Of a stretch of 64,000 nt of DNA, positions 8,180 through 16,419 are shown one piece after another. Made by a program: the position numbers and the translations under genes. The notes under the pieces are model-generated. The model had not been told where the DNA came from. It saw only the letters and a program-made list of their open reading frames with translations, and made no database searches. Origin of the DNA: Bradyrhizobium genosp. L (lineage in GTDB: Bacteria > Pseudomonadota > Alphaproteobacteria > Rhizobiales > Xanthobacteraceae); NCBI RefSeq assembly GCF_015624485.1, contig NZ_CP061378.1:7155501-7219500 (forward strand), in the 5' to 3' direction. Within the stretch, counting starts at the first letter, position 1. Every line of letters begins with the position of its first letter.

Positions 8180-10516
8180 TCATCCCGCCGCGCGACGCGG
8201 CGTCGCGCCCGATTCCACCTCCGGCGGCGGCGGAAGCTGCATCAGGATGGTCTGGCCGGTCGAGGCGATCTCGATGCCGTTCTCCTGGAAGCGCCGCTTC
8301 ATGCGGCGGTTGAACTCGCGCTGCACCGACCAGCGGCCGCCATCGGTGCAACGGATCTGGCCGACGATCGTCACCATCGAGCCGTCGACCTTGTCGACGC
8401 CCCACAATTCGAGATCGCCGCGGATCACGGCGCGGAATTCCGGCGCCTGGCGCATCTCGGCGACGATGTCCTTGAGGATCTGGCCGGCGCGGTCGGTGTC
8501 CTCCTTGTAGGACACGTTGACGCTGACCGCGGCATTGCCGGCGCCGCGGCTGGCATTGGTGATCGTGGTCACCGCGCTGAACGGCACGACGTGCACCGAG
8601 CCGTCGCCGGCGCGCAGCCGCATGGTGCGGATCGAGACGTTCTCGACCACGCCCGACAGCCCCGAGACGGTAACGGCGTCGCCGACCTGCACGGTGTTCT
8701 CGATCAGCAGGAACAGCCCGGTGATGAGGTCCTGCACCAGCTTCTGCGAGCCGAAGCCGATCGCGATGCCGACGATGCCGGCACCGGCGAGCAGCGGCGC
8801 GACATTGACGCCGATCTCGCTCAGCGCCGTCAGCCCGACGACGGCTGTGATCAGGCAGAACAGGGCGGTGCGCAGCATCGGCTGGAAGGTGCGCAGACGC
8901 GCGGCACGGGCGAAATGCCCCTCGCGCGACAGCGCGTTGATCTGGCGGTCCATCAGCGCGTTGGCGACCTCCCAGATCGCGGCCGCAGCGAGCGCGGCGA
9001 TCCCGATCGTCACCACCGCCGAGATCAGCCGGCTGCCGATCTGGCCGCCATAGAACCAGACGATGGCGTCGACGCCCCAGACCTCGAGCAGCGCGACGAA
9101 GCCGATCAGCGCGATCACGGTCGCCACCACCTTGCGCAGCAGCGGCAGGTAGCGGTTGGCGCGCGACTCCAGCCCCGGGAAACGCTGCAACAGGTCGGGC
9201 GAGATCCGGAAGCCCCGATCGATCAGGCTCAGCACCACCATGGTGACGAGGCGCGTCACCAGCAGCACCGCGACGGTGCCGACGAAATATTGCAGCAGCA
9301 GCGAATAGCCGTTGCGGATGTTGAGCGCCCATACCGCCCACAGCGCAAGGTCGAGCGCGATCGCCAGCACATGCCACAGGCTGGCGACGCGATTGCGGAC
9401 CCGCGCCGCGAGGCCGGTGCGGTTCTCCGGCGCGCGGATCGCATCCGCGACCTGGCGGCGGCACTGCAGGATGATGACCACGATGAAGAGATGCACCACC
9501 AGCATCACCAGGCGAAGCACCGCGGCATAGCCGGCGCGATGCAGCCCGAGCAGCAGCGCGACGTTGGCAAAGCAGATGCCGGAGACACCGACGGCGACGA
9601 TGCGCCGTGCCCAGATCTCGATATAGGCCGCGGTCTCGGCACGGACACGGATCAGGCCGAACGGGCCGGCCAGCGCCCGCACCACACAAATCAAAACACG
9701 CGAGAAGGCATAGGCGTTGACCACCGCGAGGATCACAAGCCGTGTGGTCGACTGGTCGCCGATCTCGGTACCGAGCAACGCGGTGGCGACGCCGACAAAT
9801 ACGACGACCGGCAGGACCTCGAGCACCAGCCGCCCGAGCACGAAAGGCAGCCGGACCACCGACTGCCAGGCCCGCGCCAGGCTGAGACGGCGGCGATGCA
9901 GCTCGGGTTCGGGCGTGACGTCGGCGACCGACGACGGCGGATCGACGACCGCCAGCGTCTGCGCCGGCACCTGCGCGGTTTGCGGCAGCCGCGCCTCCAG
10001 GAACGCCACCGGGCGCTTGATCAGGCGGAACACCACCCATTCGGCTGATAGCGCGCAGCCGAACACTAGCGCGAGCTTCCATGCGATGTCGATCAGCTGG
10101 TTGTAGGCGGCCGGATCGTTGGCGGTGCGCAGGAACCAGTAGTAGAAGGCCGGGAAGTGCGTCAGCGTGCGCGCGACATCGGCGACCTGGCTCGACACCT
10201 CGGTGACCTGTTCCGAGACCATCAGCAGGAGCTGCGCGCCGAGGCTGTCGGCAGTGAGCGGGATCGGCGACTGCTCCGGCGCGGGCTGCGGCGCGGCTTG
10301 CGGCGACGCATTGGCGATCGCGCGCAGCGTGTTGATGATCTCGCCGCGCTTCTTGTCGTCCTGCAGTGTCTCGAGTGCGCGCTTCGCCTGCTCCGGCGTC
10401 AGTGTGTCGCTGGTATTGGGTTGCGGCTGCGCCGGCTTGGCGGCCGGCTGTGCAACGGCGGGAGCAGCGAACAGCGTGACGAGGAGAAGGATCGCAAAGC
10501 GAAGTTTGTGCGACAC
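8180..10516 (-). CDS. Large MscS-family mechanosensitive channel (YbiO-like)
   Basis: Mechanosensitive ion channel of 778 residues. A signal peptide (LRFAILLLVTLFAAPAVAQ) precedes a periplasmic Pro/Ala/Gln-rich segment and about ten predicted transmembrane helices. The MscS core is at about 550-700: the Gly/Ala-rich pore helix (APLLAGAGIVGIAIGFGSQ, about 573-591), then QDLITGLFLLIENTVQVGD and the beta domain with the conserved VPFSAVTTITN. The alpha/beta vestibule follows and the C-terminus is short. Size and layout match the large YbiO-like channels of E. coli, which release solutes on hypo-osmotic shock. The start is GTG with an AAGAGG site. It is divergent from the AAA+ gene at 10848, with 331 bp between them. 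Confidence 0.93.
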   Translation of the reverse strand: MSHKLRFAILLLVTLFAAPAVAQPAAKPAQPQPNTSDTLTPEQAKRALETLQDDKKRGEIINTLRAIANASPQAAPQPAPEQSPIPLTADSLGAQLLLMVSEQVTEVSSQVADVARTLTHFPAFYYWFLRTANDPAAYNQLIDIAWKLALVFGCALSAEWVVFRLIKRPVAFLEARLPQTAQVPAQTLAVVDPPSSVADVTPEPELHRRRLSLARAWQSVVRLPFVLGRLVLEVLPVVVFVGVATALLGTEIGDQSTTRLVILAVVNAYAFSRVLICVVRALAGPFGLIRVRAETAAYIEIWARRIVAVGVSGICFANVALLLGLHRAGYAAVLRLVMLVVHLFIVVIILQCRRQVADAIRAPENRTGLAARVRNRVASLWHVLAIALDLALWAVWALNIRNGYSLLLQYFVGTVAVLLVTRLVTMVVLSLIDRGFRISPDLLQRFPGLESRANRYLPLLRKVVATVIALIGFVALLEVWGVDAIVWFYGGQIGSRLISAVVTIGIAALAAAAIWEVANALMDRQINALSREGHFARAARLRTFQPMLRTALFCLITAVVGLTALSEIGVNVAPLLAGAGIVGIAIGFGSQKLVQDLITGLFLLIENTVQVGDAVTVSGLSGVVENVSIRTMRLRAGDGSVHVVPFSAVTTITNASRGAGNAAVSVNVSYKEDTDRAGQILKDIVAEMRQAPEFRAVIRGDLELWGVDKVDGSMVTIVGQIRCTDGGRWSVQREFNRRMKRRFQENGIEIASTGQTILMQLPPPPEVESGATPRRAAG

Positions 10517-10847
10517 GAGGGCCTCTTAAATAATTTGCGCGACGGAAGATTCGTCAACCCGAATCCGCCCTCGCGCGCTGGTCATGTCGATTGCCCCTTT
10601 TCGCCCCGATGATGTGTCGGAAGTTTGCCGTCGTCGCGGCCATCTCTTGGCAATTTGCCGCAGCACAAAATCGTCACAGGCGTTGCGCCTCGCTTAACGG
10701 CGCCGACCGCTCCGTGCCTTGGCTGTTCGCTGACGCGACGGCGTCACGACACGTCAGGGCTGCAGCGGGCGAATCTTTCGCTTGACGGTGACACGCCCTT
10801 ATGATGTTCTCTTTTTGTTCTTTTTCCAGCAGCGTATCGAGGTTTTC
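10517..10847. other. Divergent intergenic region, no gene seen
   Basis: This 331-bp region separates the divergently read MscS channel and AAA+ genes and must hold both promoters. Short open frames here lack ribosome binding sites and conserved sequence. A TTGACG box lies at 10782-10787, but the nearest TATGAT is only 12 bp further on, so no promoter is called. The final stretch is unusually T-rich (10807-10828) just before the AAA+ ribosome binding site. Confidence 0.5.
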
Positions 10848-12581
10848 ATGCACGATGTTTTCGCCGAGACCGCACCGGTCAAGCTTTTCATTCAGGACGA
10901 AGGCGAGACGTCGCAGCACTTTATCCAGCATCTGCTGTGCGTGGTGTTCGGCAAATCCGAGCAGGAATCCATCGCAATCATCGCACGGATGGTGAACCAG
11001 AGCGGTATAGAATGCGGCCCATTTCCGCCGGCAGTGGCCCGAGCGCTGCTGGAGTCCGCGGAGCAATTGATCCGCGACAAGGAGCAACCGCTGTCGATCA
11101 CGGCCGAGGCCGTCGATGCCATGCGCCCATGCGACCTCTGTGAATCGCCGAAATCGTCGACCAAGATTTTTCGCGGCGACGGAATGGCGTGCCTGTGCAC
11201 CGACTGCGTGCTTGCGGTCAGGAGCAGTTCGGAGGACCTGCCGGGCGACGAATTCAGATTTGCCGTCACCGCGCTCGATTGGCATTTTGCCGGATTGCCA
11301 CGCAACCAGATTCTGACGCGGTCGCGGCAATTTCCCGGCCATATGCGCGCCGACGTTCAGGTCGCAATCGAGAGACTGTTCACCGCGCCGCTACACTTCT
11401 TCGGTATCCACGAGGCATCGCGCTATGAGACCATCGACATCGCGGCCCTGATGAGGGGCGGCCGTAACGCACCGGCGATCGCCCCGCCGCAATATCAGGA
11501 CGTCGATATCGGCGAGACCGAGCCGGTGAAATGCCTCGTCAATGGACTGTGGCTCTGCCGCAGCGGCGAACTGCGTTACACCGTGCTGCTGACATTCCAT
11601 CGCGAATATGGCCACGAACCGGTATTGCGGATCGAACTCGCAGTCCCCACCGGCGCCGCCGGCAACGGCTTCGTGCAGCGCATCTTTGCCGAGCTGGAAG
11701 CCGCTGTCGATGGGGCGCGCTCCTACCGCGGCAAGATCCTCTCGCTGGAAGCTGATTCCAACTATCGCGGCCGCTCGCAGGGCGTCGCCGTGCACCGCTT
11801 GCCGACGGTCGGGCGCGACGCCGTGATTCTGCCGGAGCGGACGCTGCGGCTACTCGACCGCAACGTGCTCGACTTCGTCGGCAACCGCGAGCTGCTGCGC
11901 AAGCTCGGACAGTCGACCCGCAAGGGCATTCTGCTTTACGGCCCGCCCGGCACCGGCAAGACCCACACCATCCGCTATCTCGCCACCAACCTGCCCGGTC
12001 ATACCACGCTGATCATCACCGCCGAGCAGGTCGGACTGCTCGGCGCCTATATGAGCCTCGCCCGCCTCTTGCAGCCGGCGATGGTCGTGATCGAGGACGT
12101 CGACCTGATCGCCCGTGACCGCGACGAGATGGGCAGCGCATGCGAGGAATCGCTGCTCAACAAACTGCTCAACGAGATGGACGGGCTGAAGGAGGATTGC
12201 GACATCCTGTTCGTGCTGACCACCAACCGGCCGGAAGAGCTCGAGAGCGCGCTGGCCGGGCGGCCCGGCCGCATCGACCAGGCGATCGAAGTGCCGCTGC
12301 CCGACGAGAGCGGCCGCGGCAAGCTGATCCGGCTCTACGGCCGGGGCCTGCCGCTGGAGGAACCGGTCGTCGACGAAGCGGTCCGCCGCACCGACGGCGT
12401 CAGCGCCGCCTTCATCAAGGAGCTGATGCGCCGCCTCGCCCAGTCCAGCATCGTCAGGGATGGCGGCGCGAGCGTCACACTGGACGACATCGACCGCGCG
12501 CTCGGCGAGATGCTGTTCGACGGCGGCCGTCTCAACGCGAAACTGCTCGGCGGCGCGCAGGGAATGAGCGCCGCGAGATAA
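10848..12581 (+). CDS. ClpS-like / ClpX-type zinc finger / AAA+ ATPase fusion
   Basis: A 577-residue protein with three recognisable parts. Residues about 9-90 resemble the Clp adaptor ClpS (PVKLFIQDE, FIQHLLCVVFGKSEQES, GIECGPFPPAVARALLESAEQ, KEQPLSITAE). Residues 95-120 form a C4 zinc finger, CxxC-18-CxxC, with the same spacing as the ClpX N-terminal finger. After an unassigned middle region (about 130-340), residues 345-570 are an AAA+ module: Walker A GPPGTGKT (365-372), Walker B VVIEDVD (413-419), and a second region of homology TTNRPEELESALAGRPGRID. The AAA part is closer to FtsH/Cdc48-type AAA than to ClpX, and no IGF ClpP loop or protease domain is seen. The ATG at 10848 has GAGG 6 nt upstream. 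It is likely a self-contained substrate-recognising unfoldase or remodeller; the partner is unknown. Confidence 0.85.
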   Translation: MHDVFAETAPVKLFIQDEGETSQHFIQHLLCVVFGKSEQESIAIIARMVNQSGIECGPFPPAVARALLESAEQLIRDKEQPLSITAEAVDAMRPCDLCESPKSSTKIFRGDGMACLCTDCVLAVRSSSEDLPGDEFRFAVTALDWHFAGLPRNQILTRSRQFPGHMRADVQVAIERLFTAPLHFFGIHEASRYETIDIAALMRGGRNAPAIAPPQYQDVDIGETEPVKCLVNGLWLCRSGELRYTVLLTFHREYGHEPVLRIELAVPTGAAGNGFVQRIFAELEAAVDGARSYRGKILSLEADSNYRGRSQGVAVHRLPTVGRDAVILPERTLRLLDRNVLDFVGNRELLRKLGQSTRKGILLYGPPGTGKTHTIRYLATNLPGHTTLIITAEQVGLLGAYMSLARLLQPAMVVIEDVDLIARDRDEMGSACEESLLNKLLNEMDGLKEDCDILFVLTTNRPEELESALAGRPGRIDQAIEVPLPDESGRGKLIRLYGRGLPLEEPVVDEAVRRTDGVSAAFIKELMRRLAQSSIVRDGGASVTLDDIDRALGEMLFDGGRLNAKLLGGAQGMSAAR

Positions 12582-12595
12582 AGCACAACTGATCC

Positions 12596-12611
12596 GCTCG
12601 CATGTGCGAGC
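12596..12611. terminator. Short hairpin between convergent genes
   Basis: GCTCGCA-TG-TGCGAGC is a perfect inverted repeat in the 54-bp gap between two convergent genes (AAA+ fusion and TPR glycosyltransferase). It could serve both strands as a terminator, but no T-tract follows on either side, so the assignment is weak. Confidence 0.3.
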
Positions 12612-12635
12612 CGGCAGAGCTACGCCAGCAGTCCA

Positions 12636-14753
12636 TCAACTCCGCATCGCCGCCGGCAACATCAGTCCGCGTTCGCCCGCCACGACGCGGGCGAGCTCGG
12701 CGGAGGTGCGCTCCAGCACGCGCTCCCAGGCCTGCGGCTTGTCCTGGCGGAACAACCGCATGGTCGGATACCAGGGGGTGTCCTCGCGGTGGCGCAGCCA
12801 GCGCCAGTCGAGCGCGTAGGGGCAGAGCAGCCAGACCGGACGGCCGAGCGCGCCGGCGAGATGCGCCACCGAGGTATCGACGGCGATGACGAGGTCGAGC
12901 GCAGAGACGGCCGCCGCGGTGTCGGCGAAATCGCCGAGCATCGGCGCGAGATCGGTGACATCGGCGCCAAGGCGCTGCAGCACCGGAACATCGTCCGGCC
13001 GCGCTTCCTTCTGCAGGCTGAACAGCCTGACCCCGGGCATGATCAGCCGCGGCAGCACCGCCTCGGACGGCAGCGAGCGCTGGCGGTCGCCCTTGTGCTT
13101 GGGATTGCCGGCCCAGACCACGCCGACCTTCAGCGCGGTTTCCCCGGCAAGGGCCTCGCGCCAGCGCGCAAGCTTGGCGGCGTCCGCATGCAGATAGGGC
13201 ACCGCGGCGGGAATGGTCTCGACCGTGGTGCGGAACAGCCGCGGCAGGCTCATCAGCGGCAGTTGCAGATCGAAGGACGGCAGCGGCTCGCCGCGGGCAA
13301 ACACCGCGACGTCAGGCAGCATGGCGCGCACCAGCGAAGCCAACGCCGGCTGCACCTGCAGGATGATGCGACCGCCGGCCTTCGCCACCACCGTCGGCAC
13401 ATAGCGGACGAAATTGATGACGTCGCCGAGCCCGTATTCGGCGAACAGCAGCAGGGTGCGGCCGGCGAGCGCCTCGCCCTGCCATTCCGGTCCCTCGAAC
13501 ACGGGATCGCCGTCGCTCAGCATCTTGGATTTGCGGCGCCATTTATATTCCTCGAAACCCTTCTCGAACTCGCCGTTCATCAACAGGAAATGCGCATGAT
13601 TGTAATGCGCGAGTGCCTGCTCGGGATCGAGCTCGATGGCGTGGCGCGAGGCCACCAGCGCCGCGTCGATGTCGCCGGCATTGCGTAGCGCGACCGCGAG
13701 ATTGGCGTAGCCCTTGGCGTAGTCGGGATCGATCTCGATGGCGCGGCGGTGCGCGGCAACGGCGACCTCGACCAGGTTCTGCGCCTCGAAGATGATCCCG
13801 AGATTGGTGTGCGCGGCGGCATAATCCGGCTTCAGCGCCAGCGCCAGCTCGGCATAGCCGACCGCCTCGTCGACCTCCCCGAGCTCGAACAGGCAGGCAC
13901 CGAGATTGTTGAGGATGACGTGGTCGGACGGATCGCGCACCGTGATCTGGCGGTAGAGCCGGGCCGCCTCCTCGCGCTGGCCGTCCTCGTGCAGCACCAG
14001 CGCGAGCAGGCGCAGCGCAATGAGGTTGTCCGGGTCGAGCGCGATGGTGCGGCGATAATGCAGGATCGCGTCTTCCAGCTTGCCCTGGCGATAGTGCACG
14101 CCGGCGAGGCTGCAATGCAGTCCGGAATCATCGGGGTTGATGCCGAGCCCGCGACGATAGGCGGTCGCGGCTTCGTCGAACTTCTTCTGGTCAGCCAGCG
14201 CATTGCCGAGATTGAGCCAGACGCCGCGATGCTGCGGATCGCGCGCGATCACCTGGCGATAGACGTCCTCCGCCTGCCGCGGCCGGCCCTGCCCGGCGAG
14301 AGCGACGGCGAGGTTGAAGCGCGCCCGCGTCAATGCCGGATCGAGTGCGATGGCGCGCCGAAACGCCGTCTCGGCCTCGTCGAAGCGCGTCAGATCGGAG
14401 AATGCGACACCGAGCTTGACGTGCAGGCCGGCATCCTTCGGCCGCAGCGCCACGCCGCGCTGGAACGCCGCCAGCGCGCCCTCACGCTCGCCCTTCACCG
14501 CGAGCGCATCGCCGAGCGTGGCGAAGGCCGGCCCGTGCTGCGGATCGAGGCTGAACACCCGGTTCAGCAGCACCGCGCCTTCGGCGGCGCGATCGGTGAC
14601 AAAGGCGATCACGGCGGACAGATGCAGCGCCGGGATATGATCGGGATCAGCGGTGAGGATGTCGCCGCACAGCGCATGCGCCTCCTGCGCGCGGCCCGCG
14701 CCATAATGCGCCACCGCATCCAGCATCATCCGTTCAACCGCTGCACCAGCCAC
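12636..14753 (-). CDS. TPR protein with C-terminal glycosyltransferase-like domain
   Basis: A 705-residue protein. Residues about 10-400 are a run of roughly ten tetratricopeptide repeats of 34 residues (for example [19 protein letters not shown] and [19 protein letters not shown]). The C-terminal 300 residues begin with [32 protein letters not shown] and continue with [18 protein letters not shown] and [19 protein letters not shown]. This matches the GT9/GT41-like C-terminal half common in bacterial TPR glycosyltransferases. It probably transfers a sugar to a protein or surface glycan, with the TPRs binding the acceptor. There is no signal peptide, so it should be cytoplasmic. The GTG start is uncertain; ATG codons lie 8 and 9 codons inside. 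No obvious operon partner. Confidence 0.88.
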   Translation of the reverse strand: MAGAAVERMMLDAVAHYGAGRAQEAHALCGDILTADPDHIPALHLSAVIAFVTDRAAEGAVLLNRVFSLDPQHGPAFATLGDALAVKGEREGALAAFQRGVALRPKDAGLHVKLGVAFSDLTRFDEAETAFRRAIALDPALTRARFNLAVALAGQGRPRQAEDVYRQVIARDPQHRGVWLNLGNALADQKKFDEAATAYRRGLGINPDDSGLHCSLAGVHYRQGKLEDAILHYRRTIALDPDNLIALRLLALVLHEDGQREEAARLYRQITVRDPSDHVILNNLGACLFELGEVDEAVGYAELALALKPDYAAAHTNLGIIFEAQNLVEVAVAAHRRAIEIDPDYAKGYANLAVALRNAGDIDAALVASRHAIELDPEQALAHYNHAHFLLMNGEFEKGFEEYKWRRKSKMLSDGDPVFEGPEWQGEALAGRTLLLFAEYGLGDVINFVRYVPTVVAKAGGRIILQVQPALASLVRAMLPDVAVFARGEPLPSFDLQLPLMSLPRLFRTTVETIPAAVPYLHADAAKLARWREALAGETALKVGVVWAGNPKHKGDRQRSLPSEAVLPRLIMPGVRLFSLQKEARPDDVPVLQRLGADVTDLAPMLGDFADTAAAVSALDLVIAVDTSVAHLAGALGRPVWLLCPYALDWRWLRHREDTPWYPTMRLFRQDKPQAWERVLERTSAELARVVAGERGLMLPAAMRS

Positions 14754-14851
14754 GTACCGCCCCCGCCCATGGAATCCCGATGCGGATTAAACGCGCGGCG
14801 CCGCCAATTCCGGCACCCGATTATCGTCGGATCGGTATTTCCACGGCCCGC

Positions 14852-14892
14852 TTGACTTGCACGCCATCATGTAACATACGAAGTTACATGAT
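14852..14892 (+). promoter_or_regulatory. Rrf2 promoter with operator palindrome over the start codon
   Basis: A perfect 10-bp inverted repeat, ATCATGTAAC (14866-14875) and GTTACATGAT (14883-14892), is separated by 7 bp and covers the ATG of the downstream Rrf2 gene (14888-14890). A TTGACT at 14852-14857 gives, at 17-bp spacing, a weak -10 (CATACG, 14875-14880). Transcription would then begin at or next to the ATG, implying a leaderless mRNA. Rrf2 proteins often autorepress through such palindromes. The operator is clear as sequence; its binding by this Rrf2 protein is inferred. Confidence 0.65.
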
Positions 14893-15352
14893 ACGCGACA
14901 GCCGATTGTCAGGCGTGCTGCACGGCCTGCTCCACATGATCGGGGCCGGCGAGCCGGTGACGTCCGAGCAGCTCGCAAAAGCGATGGCGACCAACCCGGT
15001 CGTGGTCCGCCGCGTGATGGCGGGGCTGCGCGAACAGGGCCTGGTCCGCTCGGAGAAGGGCCATGGCGGCGGCTGGACGCTGGCGCGCGATCCTGCCGAC
15101 ATCACGCTCGCCGACATCTATCGCGCGGTCGGCGCGCCCACGATCGTCGCGATGGGCCACCGCAGCGAGAACCCGGGCTGTTTGGTCGAACAGGCCGTCA
15201 ACGACGCGCTGTCCGGTACGTTTCGCGAGGTCGAGGCGATCTTCCTGAAGCGGCTCGGCGCCGTGACGCTGGAGGCGCTCGCCAGGGACTTCAAGCGCCG
15301 GCTTGCGAAGCACCGGCAGACCCTCAAGGACCAGATTCATGCCGGCAAGTGA
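14888..15352 (+). CDS. Rrf2-family transcriptional regulator
   Basis: A 154-residue winged-helix regulator. The start [17 protein letters not shown] matches the usual Rrf2 N-terminus, then [20 protein letters not shown] (HTH) and [19 protein letters not shown] (wing). Only one cysteine (NPGCLVEQ) is present, so the three-Cys Fe-S cluster of IscR/NsrR is absent and a redox cluster is unlikely; it is closer to the YwnA-like group. The gene overlaps the downstream methyltransferase by 14 bp, so the two are translationally coupled. A 10-bp palindrome spans its own ATG, and there is no Shine-Dalgarno, suggesting a leaderless, autoregulated transcript. Confidence 0.9.
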   Translation: MIRDSRLSGVLHGLLHMIGAGEPVTSEQLAKAMATNPVVVRRVMAGLREQGLVRSEKGHGGGWTLARDPADITLADIYRAVGAPTIVAMGHRSENPGCLVEQAVNDALSGTFREVEAIFLKRLGAVTLEALARDFKRRLAKHRQTLKDQIHAGK

Positions 15353-16163
15353 ACGTCCTGGGCACGCGCCCCAGCTCTTCAACGATCCCGCACATTGGGA
15401 CAGGATGGTTGCGACCTACGAGGCGCAGTCGCAGCCATTCACGACGCATTTCGCCGAAGCCGCGCTGGCGACGCTTCGGATCGGTCCGTCATCGAAGGTG
15501 CTTGATGTCGCGACCGGCACGGGCGCAGCAGCGCTCGCCGCCGCCCGCACCGGCGCCGACGTCACCGCGATCGATTTCTCCGCCGGCATGGTGCAGCGGG
15601 TGCGTGCTCACGGCGTGCCGAACATCGCGGCGCGCCAGATGGACGGCCAGGCGCTCGATCTGCCGGATGCCGCGTTCGATGCGACGCTGTCGGTGTTCGG
15701 CGTGATGCTGTTTGCGGACTGGCGCGCCGGGTTGCGCGAGATGGCGCGGGTGACGCGGCCCGGCGGATCGACCGCGATCGCGGTCTGGAAGAGCGCCGAC
15801 GGCGCCGCGGTGCATCTCTTGCTGTCACAGATCATCCGGACACTCTATCCCGATCTCGTCAGCCCGCTGCCGTGGACCGGGCTCGCCGCGCTCGCCGATC
15901 CCGAGCGGCTTGCCGCAGCCGTTACCATCGCCGGCTTTGCGGAGCCTGCGATCACAGAAGTCACGCACGATTTCAGACTCAATGTCGCCGATGACGGTGC
16001 CAGCCGGCTGTTTGAATTCAGCGGGCATTGGAGCGTGCTTGACGCGGAGCAGCGCGCCGCAGTCACCCGCGCGTTCATGGCGCAGGTCGCGCGCGGACGG
16101 ATCGGCGACATCCTTCCGATTCCCTCCACCGCGCTGATCGCAACGGCGCGGCGGCCGCGCTAG
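15339..16163 (+). CDS. Class I SAM-dependent methyltransferase
   Basis: A 274-residue Rossmann-fold methyltransferase. Motif I is [16 protein letters not shown], followed by the acidic end of strand 2 ([10 protein letters not shown]), [13 protein letters not shown] and the post-I motif region; the C-terminal half ([10 protein letters not shown]) follows the UbiE/Methyltransf_11 pattern. It transfers a methyl group from S-adenosylmethionine to an unknown small molecule. The ATG has AAGGA 7 nt upstream and lies inside the end of the Rrf2 gene, so it is co-transcribed and likely under Rrf2 control. An Rrf2-methyltransferase pair is often linked to response to a toxic small molecule, but the ligand is not evident here. 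Confidence 0.9.
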   Translation: MPASERPGHAPQLFNDPAHWDRMVATYEAQSQPFTTHFAEAALATLRIGPSSKVLDVATGTGAAALAAARTGADVTAIDFSAGMVQRVRAHGVPNIAARQMDGQALDLPDAAFDATLSVFGVMLFADWRAGLREMARVTRPGGSTAIAVWKSADGAAVHLLLSQIIRTLYPDLVSPLPWTGLAALADPERLAAAVTIAGFAEPAITEVTHDFRLNVADDGASRLFEFSGHWSVLDAEQRAAVTRAFMAQVARGRIGDILPIPSTALIATARRPR

Positions 16164-16419
16164 CGTCCGGGCGTGAATCCGCGTCACTGCGTGCGCAGAA
16201 TGAGAAAGATCGATCGCGGGGCCGCCTGATCGCAGCCCGCCGCATGCCGCCGAATTTCTCAAAGCGTGCAATCACGTAGCGGCCTGGCAACGGATTGTCA
16301 CAAAAGCAAGCTTGGCCCGAGATTCCGCGGGCGCCGCCGCCCGGCCGCGTATTACAACAGTTTTATTTCGAAATGTGCTGTCGGCCTGCTGCGGCAGGCC
16401 GGCGCAACGGGAGTTTACT
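16164..16419. other. Leader region of the IPT autotransporter gene
   Basis: These 256 bp lie between the methyltransferase and the chosen autotransporter start. The coding frame of the autotransporter is open from 16312 (a TTG), but the sequence lacks features of a signal peptide. No hairpin terminator or clear sigma-70 promoter was found. Confidence 0.4.

Noticed and set aside
8591..10048. 485-codon plus-strand open frame over the MscS gene
   Set aside because: Composition is typical of an antisense frame (Asp/Arg/Gln/His-rich), with no ribosome binding site.
10782..10805. Possible TTGACG/TATGAT promoter for the AAA+ gene
   Set aside because: Spacing between boxes is 12 bp, too short for sigma-70.
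16312..16419. TTG start 36 codons upstream for the autotransporter
   Set aside because: No ribosome binding site there, and the segment ahead of the signal peptide is Arg/Ala-rich without conservation; left open as a less likely option.
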